Source: DASRAJ01 sp035638255
GTDB lineage: Bacteria > Bacteroidota > Bacteroidia > Chitinophagales > UBA10324
Assembly (NCBI GenBank): GCA_035638255.1
Contig: DASRAJ010000002.1
Location: 18,641 to 82,640 of the forward strand
Reading direction: 5' to 3'
Length of the DNA: 64,000 bases
Positions 41,859 to 51,306 of the stretch are shown here, one piece after another (the first letter of the stretch is position 1; every line of letters starts with the position of its first letter). Both the position numbers and the translations under genes were made by a program. Below the pieces are notes generated by a model. It had not been told where the DNA came from and ran no database searches. It worked only from the letters and a program-made list of their open reading frames with translations.

Positions 41859-44183
41859 TTACTTGCTCAGCACAATTTGTTTTGAAACATCATCGCCCCC
41901 GCCGCTACCTACTTTAACTAAATAGATTCCCGGTGATTTACCGGTAAGGTCAACTTGCACATCTTCTCCTTTCACCGCTTTAATTTCTTTTATCAGTTGT
42001 CCTTTAATATCAAAAACTCTAATCATAGCATTATCTACAGCTTGAAGAACAGAAATATTTAGTAAACCGAATGTGGGATTAGGATACGCATTAAAATCAT
42101 TGGACTGAGTGGTTCCATCTTCGACAGAATTTGCCGCTTTAAGATCACCATATGGAGTCAGATCAAAGCTACCTATCGCAAAATTTCCAAAGATCGGCAC
42201 CACTGTACGAACTGCAGTGACAGTTCCACCAATTTCACTCTGAGTATTGTTGATATGAGTGCCGGAGGAAATCCAATCTGACGTTGCATTTTGCCGCGTT
42301 ACAATAGCATAAGCACTTGGAATGGTCCCGCCATTAGTGTAGCCACGTTCGTGGAGTACAAGATCAAAGGTACCGCCGGCAGTAGCAGTATCCGGTTTAA
42401 TTTTCCAGAAACCATAATCGAGAAGGCTTAAGATGGAACTTCCATTCACTATACAAGTTCCGGGGTTGGGTGTAGTTCCTGTATTTGGATTATTAAAGTT
42501 CACCAGGATGTTCTTAACAGCAGTTAAGTTATTCACTGTTAAAGTTGCCAGTTCATATTGTGATGAAGTTCCAACCGGGAAATCATATATACCCGTGGTT
42601 CCGATCTTGCGTCTCAAATTCCCATTCACATAGTTAGAACTTGAATGACCTATAATAGCACTTGTGGAATTATTGGTGACTCTTACTTCTAAACCTGCCG
42701 TGGTAATTATTCCGCTTGTCAAAGTAAAAAGATTACTTATTGCTACTGTATTTGTAAGCGTGAGCCCGTTACTGTTGTTCAAAGTAAGATTGTGGACTTT
42801 GGCAGGTAATCCGTTTCCTGTACATTGTGGGGCTGTACCATTGTAAGTGTAATCAGCACCTATTTTATATGAGCGCGTGCCTGTTACCTGCACATTACCG
42901 CTTAATCCCGAGCTGGTAATTCCATTGGCAGAACCTATCATAAGACCGCCTCCCGGTGAAACTCTAAAGTTTCCGTTGCCCGTGATAATCTGATCGTCTA
43001 ATCTTAAAATGGCACCTGAGTCAACAATGAAATCTATTTTTTGAGTAACGCTACCTGACGATGACAAGAAATATTGCTCGGAAGTGCCGTTGAAATAAAC
43101 TTGCCCTCTTGAGATAGCAGAAGTCTCTGTCATCAATCCGAAACCTGAGAAAGTAAGATTACCTGCGAGATAAACCCTCCCGGTTCCTTTAAGGGTATGA
43201 ATTCCATCGAACTGGCTCATGTCAATAATTCCCCCTGAAATAGTCAGATTACCGGATACATTTATCAGCGCTGAAGTGATGCCGTATGTTGTAGCGCCGG
43301 CTTGATTGAAATTAAAATTGCCCCCTGTTTGTATATAGTTTCCCATAACATTTATCACCTCGCTCCCATTTAGGCAAGCATAAGTTGTTCCTCCCTGAAC
43401 ATTTAAATTACCTGCAATGTTTAGTGTTAAATTATTCTCTTGCTGGTCGAAATATAAACTTGAAGTCCCCGTAGAAGTAAGACTAAGATCACCATTGACA
43501 GTTGCAAGCTGCGCATTCAGATCTATCTCATTTGTTTCACCGGCGCAATTCCAGATAAAATTATAAAATGCCTGGTTAAGATGATCGGGTTTAGTATTTG
43601 TAATGCCAAGAATTTCACAGGTGGAACCCAGGTTCCAGGTTGCATAAGGAATATCGCCCCCATTCCTGGCATGTTGATATTTCCCGCCACTTTCAAAAAC
43701 AACAGTTGCGATTGCATCAATAAGTATCGTTCCTGAATTCTTAAATGTACCACTCACATCTAAATCAGTTCCGAGTCCATTGTTTTTGACAGTAAGGGTT
43801 TGATCATTGTCTAAATCAACCTCACCACCTGAATTTATCACCACTTGATCAACGCGAACACTCACTGTTATCGTGACAACGTTCCCGCTTTGTATTGTAA
43901 TGGACCCGTATGTATTATCGGGAGGAACGGAAGCAGGTACCCAAGTCCCTCCTCCATGTATTTGCCACGTTGCAATGTTATTCCAATTTCCGGAAGCTAT
44001 TGAACGATAATCTCCTGTAGCAGCAGCATGCGCTTTTTCACTAGTCCCCAAATTGCTGTAAAAGAAAATAACTGTCCCTGCGATTATAGCAGTTATAGTT
44101 AATCCCGCCGAAGCATAAATTAATCGAGCTCGAACGCTGACTTTAACCTTTACACTCTGCATAAGTTGTAAACGCGGTCTCAT
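41859..44183 (-). CDS. Large T9SS-sorted surface protein with parallel-beta repeats
   Basis: 774 residues. The N-terminus has one hydrophobic segment (LIYASAGLTITAIIAGTVIFFY). SGNWNNIATW begins a G8-like/right-handed beta-helix region with many repeated GxxNVSGNLTISGG-type strands (~60-600). The T9SS sorting domain starts near residue 695 (NDFNAYPNPTFGLLNISV ... GIYLVKVGSGG). Predicted surface-exposed or released. It lies between glxA and a duplicate of glxA's 3' end. Confidence 0.87.
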   Translation of the reverse strand: MRPRLQLMQSVKVKVSVRARLIYASAGLTITAIIAGTVIFFYSNLGTSEKAHAAATGDYRSIASGNWNNIATWQIHGGGTWVPASVPPDNTYGSITIQSGNVVTITVSVRVDQVVINSGGEVDLDNDQTLTVKNNGLGTDLDVSGTFKNSGTILIDAIATVVFESGGKYQHARNGGDIPYATWNLGSTCEILGITNTKPDHLNQAFYNFIWNCAGETNEIDLNAQLATVNGDLSLTSTGTSSLYFDQQENNLTLNIAGNLNVQGGTTYACLNGSEVINVMGNYIQTGGNFNFNQAGATTYGITSALINVSGNLTISGGIIDMSQFDGIHTLKGTGRVYLAGNLTFSGFGLMTETSAISRGQVYFNGTSEQYFLSSSGSVTQKIDFIVDSGAILRLDDQIITGNGNFRVSPGGGLMIGSANGITSSGLSGNVQVTGTRSYKIGADYTYNGTAPQCTGNGLPAKVHNLTLNNSNGLTLTNTVAISNLFTLTSGIITTAGLEVRVTNNSTSAIIGHSSSNYVNGNLRRKIGTTGIYDFPVGTSSQYELATLTVNNLTAVKNILVNFNNPNTGTTPNPGTCIVNGSSILSLLDYGFWKIKPDTATAGGTFDLVLHERGYTNGGTIPSAYAIVTRQNATSDWISSGTHINNTQSEIGGTVTAVRTVVPIFGNFAIGSFDLTPYGDLKAANSVEDGTTQSNDFNAYPNPTFGLLNISVLQAVDNAMIRVFDIKGQLIKEIKAVKGEDVQVDLTGKSPGIYLVKVGSGGGDDVSKQIVLSK

Positions 44184-44343
44184 AGTATCTGTGTATGGTG
44201 AAGAGTTGAAGTAGTATTACAAAGAATACTTCTTTACGTCTGTGAATTGCCGATAGTTACATAACAATTTATATCCTCACCACATTTTCAAAAGCGATTT
44301 TTGCAAGTTTCTCCCTTTCACCTCTTTAATTCGTGCTGCAATC

Positions 44344-44493
44344 TTCAAAAGCAGCAGAAAAAACATCAATGAAGTAATGTTTGATGTGGGTTATACTGAC
44401 ACGAAAGCTTTCAGAATTATTTTTAAAAAGATAACGGGACTAACACCGATTGAATACAGGAATAAGTATAATAAGCAGGCGGCGGTTATTTAG
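44344..44493 (+). pseudogene. Truncated duplicate of the GlxA-type regulator 3' end
   Basis: An open 49-codon stretch matching residues ~278-326 of the GlxA-type regulator (FKSSRKNINEVMFDVGYTDT ... KQAAVI-stop), with only a few amino-acid changes at residue level but many third-position differences. No start codon. In the same orientation as glxA. The pattern suggests divergence under selection before truncation, or acquisition from a relative. The remainder of 44184-44610 is AT-rich intergenic sequence without further genes. Confidence 0.85.
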
Positions 44494-44610
44494 ATTTGAC
44501 CGGTGAATGAATTTTTTTTGTACCGTGCTTCAAACCGCCCTGAACTGAACTCAGAACAAAAAATTAAATGACACGGCTTCAGTATGCTTATATGTTTGTT
44601 AGAAGTGGTT

Positions 44611-45027
44611 TCATCCTCGTAATATTGCCATTGCGTTATCAGGATTAGAAATAAACTCAATCGTAAACCCTAAAAGCCTTCTGAAATCTTCCTCTGTTTG
44701 TGTCCATAATACGCATGTCTCCCCCTCAGAATCACCAATCACCTTTGCTTCAAATTTTTTGTCTTTCTTTTTGAGAAATTTTCTAATCAATCCCTCCCAG
44801 TTGTATCCGTCTACCTCAATTCCATTTTCTTCCATAACTTCATTTATCTCATTAAAATTCTCATGGGGCGAAAATTCAAGTTGAAACCCGATTACATTCT
44901 TTCCTTTGAATTCAGACTCCATTACAGTTATGTGGACAGGGGCGAAAGTCTCATCTTCCCACATTCCTTCTTCTTCTAAAACTTGGGTGAGATTATTAGG
45001 TATCTTCAAATGTTCTAAACCTTTCAT
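44611..45027 (-). CDS. Hypothetical protein, possibly Imm51-like
   Basis: 138 residues, acidic, soluble. The pattern VIGFQLEFSPHENFNEINEVMEENGIEVDGYNWEGLIRKFL ... GDSEGETCVLWTQTEEDF resembles small immunity proteins (Imm51 type) in its GYxWExLI region, though similarity is weak. It opens a run of unrelated small proteins on the minus strand. Confidence 0.45.
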   Translation of the reverse strand: MKGLEHLKIPNNLTQVLEEEGMWEDETFAPVHITVMESEFKGKNVIGFQLEFSPHENFNEINEVMEENGIEVDGYNWEGLIRKFLKKKDKKFEAKVIGDSEGETCVLWTQTEEDFRRLLGFTIEFISNPDNAMAILRG

Positions 45028-45228
45028 TGCCGTTAGTGGTTGCTTTTTTTTATCTCTTCAATAACTGGCACTCGTGTGCGGTCAAGTTTTAAGGTGCGAA
45101 CGCAAACGAGTACTGCGCAACTACTCCTCGTATCTTTTTTCATCATCTTTCAATGCGCCTTTAAAGAGTCCTGAATGTAAAAATTTTTCAAGCACCAATT
45201 CCAAATATTTTTATTATGTTGTTTACAC

Positions 45229-45798
45229 TCATTTGAAATAGCAATCCACAAAATTCATATCAGTGCAATACTTTGAAAGTCGGTCCAAAGTCCAGAGTAC
45301 AGGTTTTTTACCAGGCTTGTAAAAAACAACTCCATCATTGTCTTTGAAATAATTTATGTTGATGGTATATGCCTGGTTGTTGTACTCAAAAGTCAGCAAA
45401 CTGTCCTTGAAGTCCGGCTCAATAGTTTTCACAGAAAGAGAGTCGAGTTTTGGTCTTATTAATTCAATGTACCAGGTGTATTGATCATTGATTTTATAAT
45501 ATAACTGTCTGTTACAGTTTTTTAATTTTTCCGGTAAAGAGTCCCGGAGGTTATTACTGTTGTATCTGATTGTCATATTTAGTAGTTGAAAAAAATCAAT
45601 TGCAATTGGTTTATTAATTTGTAATTTATTTTTTTCTTCACCACCAACTGATTCGATTATGCACGATTCCAAATGGCAGGAGTCGCATGTCTGAATGCCG
45701 GCAACCCTCTTTGACGTATCAGTGGTCGTTGAACTCGTTCTGTTATCACAGCCGTTTAGAATTCCGAGGAGCAAAAAAAATATCAGTTGTCGTGTCAT
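45229..45798 (-). CDS. Hypothetical lipoprotein
   Basis: 189 residues with a clear lipoprotein signal (LLGILNGC, Cys17). The mature part is polar with paired Cys (TCDSCHLESC). No family recognised; membrane anchored in the periplasm. Between two other unrelated hypotheticals. Confidence 0.65.
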   Translation of the reverse strand: MTRQLIFFLLLGILNGCDNRTSSTTTDTSKRVAGIQTCDSCHLESCIIESVGGEEKNKLQINKPIAIDFFQLLNMTIRYNSNNLRDSLPEKLKNCNRQLYYKINDQYTWYIELIRPKLDSLSVKTIEPDFKDSLLTFEYNNQAYTININYFKDNDGVVFYKPGKKPVLWTLDRLSKYCTDMNFVDCYFK

Positions 45799-45927
45799 TA
45801 TGAAATGGCTAACGATTGTGATTAAAGCAGACGGGCATTTAGGAACTACTCATGATCCGTGTAATTAAAAGTAATACTTTCATTTAACTACTATCTGCCC
45901 ACTTCCTTTTAATCTTTGTCAGGTGCT

Positions 45928-46500
45928 TTAGTCCATTACAATTTCAATTTCTTCTATAATCAATTCTTTCTCTTTATAAGTAATATTATTAGCTTCCGGG
46001 CTAAGTTGAATTGAGTCGGTTGCGTAAAAGATCAGGTTATCATTTGATTTAACAAGCCTTGATTGGACTATTTCCCAGTCAGATTTCCCATAGAGTGAAT
46101 CCAGATCTGCGAAGGTGCTTTTGCCCACAATGATTCCTTTATCCGTTTGGAAATTTCCTTTTCCCCAGGTAGTAATTTCACTTAAGGTATCATTGAAATC
46201 AAAATAAAATGATATTCCTTCTTTTTCGATTATATAGGTCTTAGCAATTTGTTTAGGTACCCTCATAGTGATTGGCATAGATTCTCCATTTGTAAGCAGG
46301 GCTGAACCATTCATTTTCTTTCCGCCCCAAACATCCTTAGTTATTTTACCACCCGGAAATTCTTTTTTTACAGTTTTAAGATTAGACACACTTACTATGG
46401 CGTTTCCTACTCCTTCATTTGTTATAATATACTTGGGTTCATTCATTGTAAAAGCAAATAGGAAAAGAGAAATGGTTGATATTCTAATAAGTTGTTTCAT
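45928..46500 (-). CDS. Hypothetical exported protein
   Basis: 190 residues with a hydrophobic N-terminal segment (ISTISLFLFAFTM) functioning as signal or anchor. Body contains GKSTFADLDSLYGKSDWEIV. Function not recognised. Confidence 0.55.
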   Translation of the reverse strand: MKQLIRISTISLFLFAFTMNEPKYIITNEGVGNAIVSVSNLKTVKKEFPGGKITKDVWGGKKMNGSALLTNGESMPITMRVPKQIAKTYIIEKEGISFYFDFNDTLSEITTWGKGNFQTDKGIIVGKSTFADLDSLYGKSDWEIVQSRLVKSNDNLIFYATDSIQLSPEANNITYKEKELIIEEIEIVMD

Positions 46501-46662
46501 TTATATTGACCTCACTCTTTTTATGCCCGCGTATTGTTTTTCGTGATCTCCTTCAAATAAACTATTTCAGAAAGATACCAGGTTTAATCCTCTTTATTGA
46601 ATACGCACATAGTTTTCCACGAAGATAAAGCTTGAAATTTCAAATTCATCGACCATACCTGA

Positions 46663-47169
46663 TCATCTTGCGTGCGAATGTTCGGATCGTTGCTTTATTT
46701 TCTCTGCTATTTTTCTGCATCTTTCTTTGTCACCTCCTACTCCCATAGTTTGAGACTCGATATGGTGAAGACGAGCAGCAATTTCATCAATTGAACTGCC
46801 GTTCATGACTAAGCTGAGTATTTGAGGAACATAACTTTTATATTCGTCTCTCGGGGCAATATCATTGACTCCAAGCGGATCCCAATCATCCCAAAGTATT
46901 TTGTCAATTTCAGTTCTGACTTTCGCCCTTTTTTCCATTTCTTTCGGGATGTATGGTTCTTTGTCTGATTCAAAGTCAGTTTCATAAACTCCCCAATCCA
47001 TAAACTCATAGTATTTTGTCATTGCATCAAAATGAGAGTCTGCATTAAATGAATAAATAATTTTAGAGTTTGGCTCTAATAAGGTTCTCGATTCTTCTCC
47101 CACCTCACCGGAAAAGCATAGCATAGTCATTCCTTCCGGGTCTTGCCAAATATCGAGCTTCATACTCAT
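46663..47169 (-). CDS. Hypothetical protein, DUF1871-like motif
   Basis: 168 residues, soluble, acidic. The segment ILWDDWDPLGVND..PRDEYKSYVPQILSLV matches the WDPIGV...DEYxxY pattern of DUF1871-type proteins, which are frequent immunity-like factors. Function inferred only. Confidence 0.5.
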   Translation of the reverse strand: MSMKLDIWQDPEGMTMLCFSGEVGEESRTLLEPNSKIIYSFNADSHFDAMTKYYEFMDWGVYETDFESDKEPYIPKEMEKRAKVRTEIDKILWDDWDPLGVNDIAPRDEYKSYVPQILSLVMNGSSIDEIAARLHHIESQTMGVGGDKERCRKIAEKIKQRSEHSHAR

Positions 47170-47318
47170 TTTGCCTTTTTAATTCATGCCACAAGGTTAT
47201 ACTTGGTTATTTCTTATCCGCTATGTCAAAATCACGGAATGCGCTTTGGACATTCGCTCGTAGGTATAGGGACATTTATGCCCCGCTACTGCAAATGCAC
47301 AGTCATATTCAGTTTTTT

Positions 47319-48842
47319 TCATTGTTTAATTTGTGATTCTAAATACCATAGGCCTTTTCCTTTCCCCTCGCTAAAATTTCGGTCAGTTAATTTGTATGCC
47401 CTTTGCTTACCAGCTACGGTCAAAGGAATACCAATTGAAAGACCTATAAGCCCACTTCCAGCAACTGCAAAATATCTGTCTTTATTGAAGCCTCCATCTT
47501 TATAATTAATGCTGACCAGGGGAGCAACAATGGCTGTTGCTACTACTGAAAGCACAGTTGTTGCAGAACCAAATGTCCAAAAAAAGTAACGACTCGGGCT
47601 GGTATAATCAATTTGATATAAATTTATTAAACTGATATTTCTGAGATACTCATTTCCCGGATAAACGAAATTTGTGTAATCGTTGTCAGTCCGTGAGACG
47701 AATCCATTTTTTAGTGTTAAATAAATTATTTCTGTAAATACACTGCAGGTGAGCAATTTTTCATTAAGATTTACTATATGACCCTGCAGTGTAATTGTTT
47801 TTTGTTCTGTAACCGTGTCATGTGGAGTTGCATCATAGCTCAAGTCATATTCGATTTTATTCATCAGTTTTATTTTTTTAGTTGTGTCTGCTGAATTAAC
47901 TAAATAGAAGTCATAATTGGTAGTAATCATTTCAGTTGAATCTGTGGAATTTATTAAACTGTCAGTCGATTTAGGCAGGTCAGCCAAAATATTAAGATTA
48001 AAATAGGCAATATATTCTTTGTTATTGAAAACCATCAACGAATAACTTATTTTGTCGTCGGATCTAAATCTGTTTTCAAGCAGCAATTTATTAAGATCAA
48101 ACATTTTAAAGCTGTCAATGGTAAATGCAGGTTTTAAATATTTACGCCCTATTGCTGAGATCTGAAATTCAATTGTCAGATTAACACTATCAGTTGATGC
48201 ATTTTTAAACTTAGGTGTAATTACTAAATCCCTTACCTGATTTGCTAATAACATTTGTTCATCAATTTGCTCTCCATTTAATGTAAGCTCTACCTTCCAA
48301 ATTTCAGTTTTCTTTTGTTCAGGCACCTGCTTTATGAAATCACCGTCTTTCCAATATTCTGAATAGAGCTTCTTGCCATTCTCGTTGTAATATGTCCATG
48401 TTCCATCTTTTCTGCAATACCCTTTGTAATAAGCACTGTCCCAATTGCCCGTTTCATTTTCTCTGAAATGTCCGATGACCTTTGCTTTTCCATCTGCATA
48501 ATATTCAATCCAAAAACCCACACGGCAATCAGTGTATTGAATTCCCTTATAAATCAGTTTATCGTTCTCGTCATAAGTTTTGAGAATACAGGGTTTGCAG
48601 GTATCTATATTGCTCCAGACGTCACTATACTTGTCGTAAGTTTTCTTGTTAACCACTTTTTCGTTGACTTTGTAAACAGTTGTATCATCTTCAGTTTCTT
48701 CTTCCAATCCAACATCATAAAATTCTCTTGTCTCAAGATTTTTGTACACAGATTTTGTTGTATCCGTTTGAGTGGTGTCAACTTGTGCAAGAAGGAGGTT
48801 GTTGAAAAGTTGAAGGGAAATAAGTAAGATTGTTTTCTTCAT
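47319..48842 (-). CDS. YwqK-like/MORN-type repeat protein, exported
   Basis: About 507 residues from the ATG at 48842 (MKKTILLISLQLFNNLLLAQ), a signal peptide. Residues ~60-160 contain MORN/YwqK-like units (GIQYTDCRVGFWIEYYADGK; GYCRKDGTWTYYNENGKKLYSEYWKDG). The C-terminal part has two hydrophobic stretches (FFWTFGSATTVLSVVATAIVAPLV and a Gly-rich one), so it may be membrane associated. Function unclear. Confidence 0.65.
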   Translation of the reverse strand: MKKTILLISLQLFNNLLLAQVDTTQTDTTKSVYKNLETREFYDVGLEEETEDDTTVYKVNEKVVNKKTYDKYSDVWSNIDTCKPCILKTYDENDKLIYKGIQYTDCRVGFWIEYYADGKAKVIGHFRENETGNWDSAYYKGYCRKDGTWTYYNENGKKLYSEYWKDGDFIKQVPEQKKTEIWKVELTLNGEQIDEQMLLANQVRDLVITPKFKNASTDSVNLTIEFQISAIGRKYLKPAFTIDSFKMFDLNKLLLENRFRSDDKISYSLMVFNNKEYIAYFNLNILADLPKSTDSLINSTDSTEMITTNYDFYLVNSADTTKKIKLMNKIEYDLSYDATPHDTVTEQKTITLQGHIVNLNEKLLTCSVFTEIIYLTLKNGFVSRTDNDYTNFVYPGNEYLRNISLINLYQIDYTSPSRYFFWTFGSATTVLSVVATAIVAPLVSINYKDGGFNKDRYFAVAGSGLIGLSIGIPLTVAGKQRAYKLTDRNFSEGKGKGLWYLESQIKQ

Positions 48843-49028
48843 CTCAGCAATTTTAAATTCGTCATGCAATTTCCTCTCAACATTTTAAATTGAAGATAAT
48901 GGTTTCAGATTTATTATGGAGGGCGTTTCGCTACAAACGCTGATTTGAAATACTTATGCTGCTAATCACAATACCATTGTACAAACACCTCCGCCGCATT
49001 TATGCAAATGTCCTGTTGCATTCTGTGA

Positions 49029-49736
49029 CTATTTCTCTTTCTCGCTGTGCCATTCGTGCTCAATTTTAGTCATAAGTAAGGCATTGTCAAACTTAACTGA
49101 ACCTTTCGGAAATAGTTTTTCATCTTCAAAAAAACTTGATTTTACTTTCAATACCTCAAGCGGTCTAACTTCCCATTTGTATGTCTGGAGTCTAAGCCCA
49201 TCAAACTTGTCTTTGTTTGGCGAGTATCCAACCCCGCCTTTTTCAAAAAAGTCAGAAACATTTTCTAAAGTTTTAAAAATTGAGGTGGCGTCAAAGGTTT
49301 TAATTTCTTTTGCATCAATTGATATTGTTGTTTTGTCTGAACTTATAAAGTCGACGTGGTAATTACCATCTGCTTCTTTAACATTAAATTTTGCCAGGTG
49401 ATGCCTGCCGGGAAAAAATCGCCCGCCAACAATGGTATTTAGTTTTAGTGAAGTGTCTCTGCGCGGAATGTAAACTCCTTCTTTAACTTGTCCGTCCTCG
49501 TCCCACTCAACAGCAATTCGGTGCGCTCCATTCTCTGACGAAATCCCCATGAAGTTTGGAAATCCTTTTGGCTTTACGTTTTTCAGCCGGATTAAACATA
49601 TACCAGCAATAGCTCTGTCTTGATAGATTTTAGGTCTGAAAGGTGCAGGAATAATTGGTCGAACAATGTCAGGATCAACCGTGAAGTTGATTAATATTCT
49701 TCTGTCTATAAGTCCGTGTATTGTCGGGATTCTCAT
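49029..49736 (-). CDS. DUF2071 family protein
   Basis: 235 residues with PTIHGLIDRRILINFTVDPDIV opening and ICLIRLKNVKPKGFPNFMGISSENGAHRIAVEW, typical of DUF2071 (YqjF-like). Cytoplasmic; role unknown. Confidence 0.85.
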   Translation of the reverse strand: MRIPTIHGLIDRRILINFTVDPDIVRPIIPAPFRPKIYQDRAIAGICLIRLKNVKPKGFPNFMGISSENGAHRIAVEWDEDGQVKEGVYIPRRDTSLKLNTIVGGRFFPGRHHLAKFNVKEADGNYHVDFISSDKTTISIDAKEIKTFDATSIFKTLENVSDFFEKGGVGYSPNKDKFDGLRLQTYKWEVRPLEVLKVKSSFFEDEKLFPKGSVKFDNALLMTKIEHEWHSEKEK

Positions 49737-49900
49737 TTAGTAGGTGTCTTTTTTTAGCATTTATATCTCTTCCATGTCCATTCATGCAACTTAGAATATT
49801 GATCTGTGTTCACAAAATTACAGGATTGTCACTCATTCCAATCTCTCATTCACTCGTGTGTCTACATTCTTATCTTCATAATTCGTATCTTTACATCCTG

Positions 49901-50086
49901 GTGAGTTTCTTCGATAAATATCCAAAATTAAAAGAGAAGCAGTTTTTGTCAGACTTGCTTGTGAGCACTGTATTTTCAACTATGGCTCTAGAAGACCAAG
50001 GCGTGGAAGAAAATAAACTGCGAAGTATCATATCATCTTTGCTTAACGAACAGAGATCAAAGTCGGGTGAGCTCCTCTTTGATTAA
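49901..50086 (+). CDS. Small hypothetical protein convergent with fic
   Basis: Sixty-one residues from a GTG at 49901 (SFFDKYPKLKEKQFLSDLLV); the longer frame from 49721 has non-coding composition. Helical and acidic, with LEDQGVEENKLRSIISSLL near the end. It overlaps the fic 3' end by 30 bases tail-to-tail. It could be an antitoxin, but it does not match a known anti-Fic motif. Low confidence. Confidence 0.35.
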   Translation: MSFFDKYPKLKEKQFLSDLLVSTVFSTMALEDQGVEENKLRSIISSLLNEQRSKSGELLFD

Positions 50087-50647
50087 ACCTTTTAAAGGTT
50101 CGAAATCTCCCTTGTCGGATTGGCGCATTGAATTGATGTAAGTTGTGCGTGCGTTACCTTTTCTCTGATAAAGCTCCAAAGGTTTATAACCAAGTTTAAG
50201 GGCAACTAAATTCATAATGATTCGTCCGGTTCTGCCATTTCCGTTATTGAACGGATGGATTCTCACAAATTCATAATGACCATAAACAAGCGCATCAATA
50301 TCGTCATACTCTGACTTTGAGTTTGCGATTTTCAAATTCAAATTATCAACGTACTGATAAATGAGATTAGGAATATTTTGTGGTGATGGGGGTTCGAGTT
50401 GACCAACACTTACCTGAGTTGTTCGCCACTTTCCGCCCCAATGGTAAAGTTCTCCAAAAGCAATCCTATGAATTTCCTGAATCATCGGTACAGAAATATC
50501 AGCATTCTCATCAAGATTGAAAATATATAGTTCTGCTTTGGCGATACCCTTTGCTTCGTGCTGGTTAATAAGATCGTTGTCTGTTAACCCAAGAAGATTG
50601 TCTTCGGACAAAGGTGTCCAACTTGAATTGTCTTTATCATCATTCAT
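50057..50647 (-). CDS. Fic-domain AMPylase/nucleotidyltransferase
   Basis: 196 residues. The Fic motif HPFNNGNGRTGR begins at His131; an N-terminal ~60-residue extension precedes. Domain order and length resemble the 'mobile mystery protein B' type. Fic domains transfer AMP or other nucleotides to proteins. No inhibitory antitoxin helix motif was seen in the protein itself. Confidence 0.9.
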   Translation of the reverse strand: MNDDKDNSSWTPLSEDNLLGLTDNDLINQHEAKGIAKAELYIFNLDENADISVPMIQEIHRIAFGELYHWGGKWRTTQVSVGQLEPPSPQNIPNLIYQYVDNLNLKIANSKSEYDDIDALVYGHYEFVRIHPFNNGNGRTGRIIMNLVALKLGYKPLELYQRKGNARTTYINSMRQSDKGDFEPLKGLIKEELTRL

Positions 50648-50736
50648 TTAGTAAAACTAATAGTTAGAAGATTTGCGATATACCTCTCCGGGTTTGCCTT
50701 GTGCATCTTAGGACTGTGATATTCTCAAAATTACCC

Positions 50737-51237
50737 CTACGCTAACTCGATCAGCACCTGGTTTTTTTCTACAGCATCCCGCTCCTTCACCTTCATCATT
50801 TTAACCCTTCCCGCCCCGGGTGATTTAATTACATTCTCCATTTTCATAGCTTCAAGAATGAGTAGTGAATCTCCTGCTTTGAGCTCATCGCCTTCCCTCA
50901 CGATCAATTTTAAAACAAGTCCGGGCATGGGCGCTTTGATGATATTTACTTTGTGCGTTGCTGCTTTATCCATTCCCAGTTCATGAAGGAGATCATCGAA
51001 GCGATCTTTTACTTCGGCACGAAAAATTTTTCCATTCACTTTTATTTCGAAAGATTTCTTCTGCACATCTGCAGAAAGTACTTCGCAGGTATGGGAGCGG
51101 TTGTCCTTTAAAATATTGAACCGATTTTTGCCAATTTCAATTTGGTCCCAATCAATATTTTTTCCATCGAGAGATATTCCCTTTGACGAAATTTCAATTC
51201 GTTGTTCTGCCTGCTCATTCACTTTTACTTTATACAT
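50737..51237 (-). CDS. Biotin carboxyl carrier-type protein
   Basis: About 166 residues from the ATG at 51237 (MYKVKVNEQ). The longer frame starts in a GTGTCAGACAC repeat and is rejected. The C-terminal biotinyl domain carries APMPGLVLKLIVREGDEL and ILEAMKMENVI with the biotinylated Lys. In Bacteroidota this form serves acyl-CoA (propionyl/acetyl-CoA) carboxylases. Downstream of a 3-hydroxyacyl-CoA dehydrogenase. Confidence 0.9.
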   Translation of the reverse strand: MYKVKVNEQAEQRIEISSKGISLDGKNIDWDQIEIGKNRFNILKDNRSHTCEVLSADVQKKSFEIKVNGKIFRAEVKDRFDDLLHELGMDKAATHKVNIIKAPMPGLVLKLIVREGDELKAGDSLLILEAMKMENVIKSPGAGRVKMMKVKERDAVEKNQVLIELA

Positions 51238-51274
51238 GTTCAGGTTTATTGAAGTAAAGAAATTGCCAGCGCAG

Positions 51275-51285
51275 GTGTCAGACAC
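51275..51285. repeat. Isolated GTGTCAGACAC repeat copy
   Basis: Same 11-base motif that flanks the Ro60 gene, followed nearby by the variant TATCAGACA. It lies in the spacer upstream of the BCCP gene. Confidence 0.65.
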
Positions 51286-51306
51286 AAAAAAGTATCAGAC
51301 AGCGCT

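Noticed and set aside
49721..49900. N-terminal extension of the small ORF near fic (start at 49721)
   Set aside because: This part has non-coding composition; the GTG at 49901 gives a better gene.
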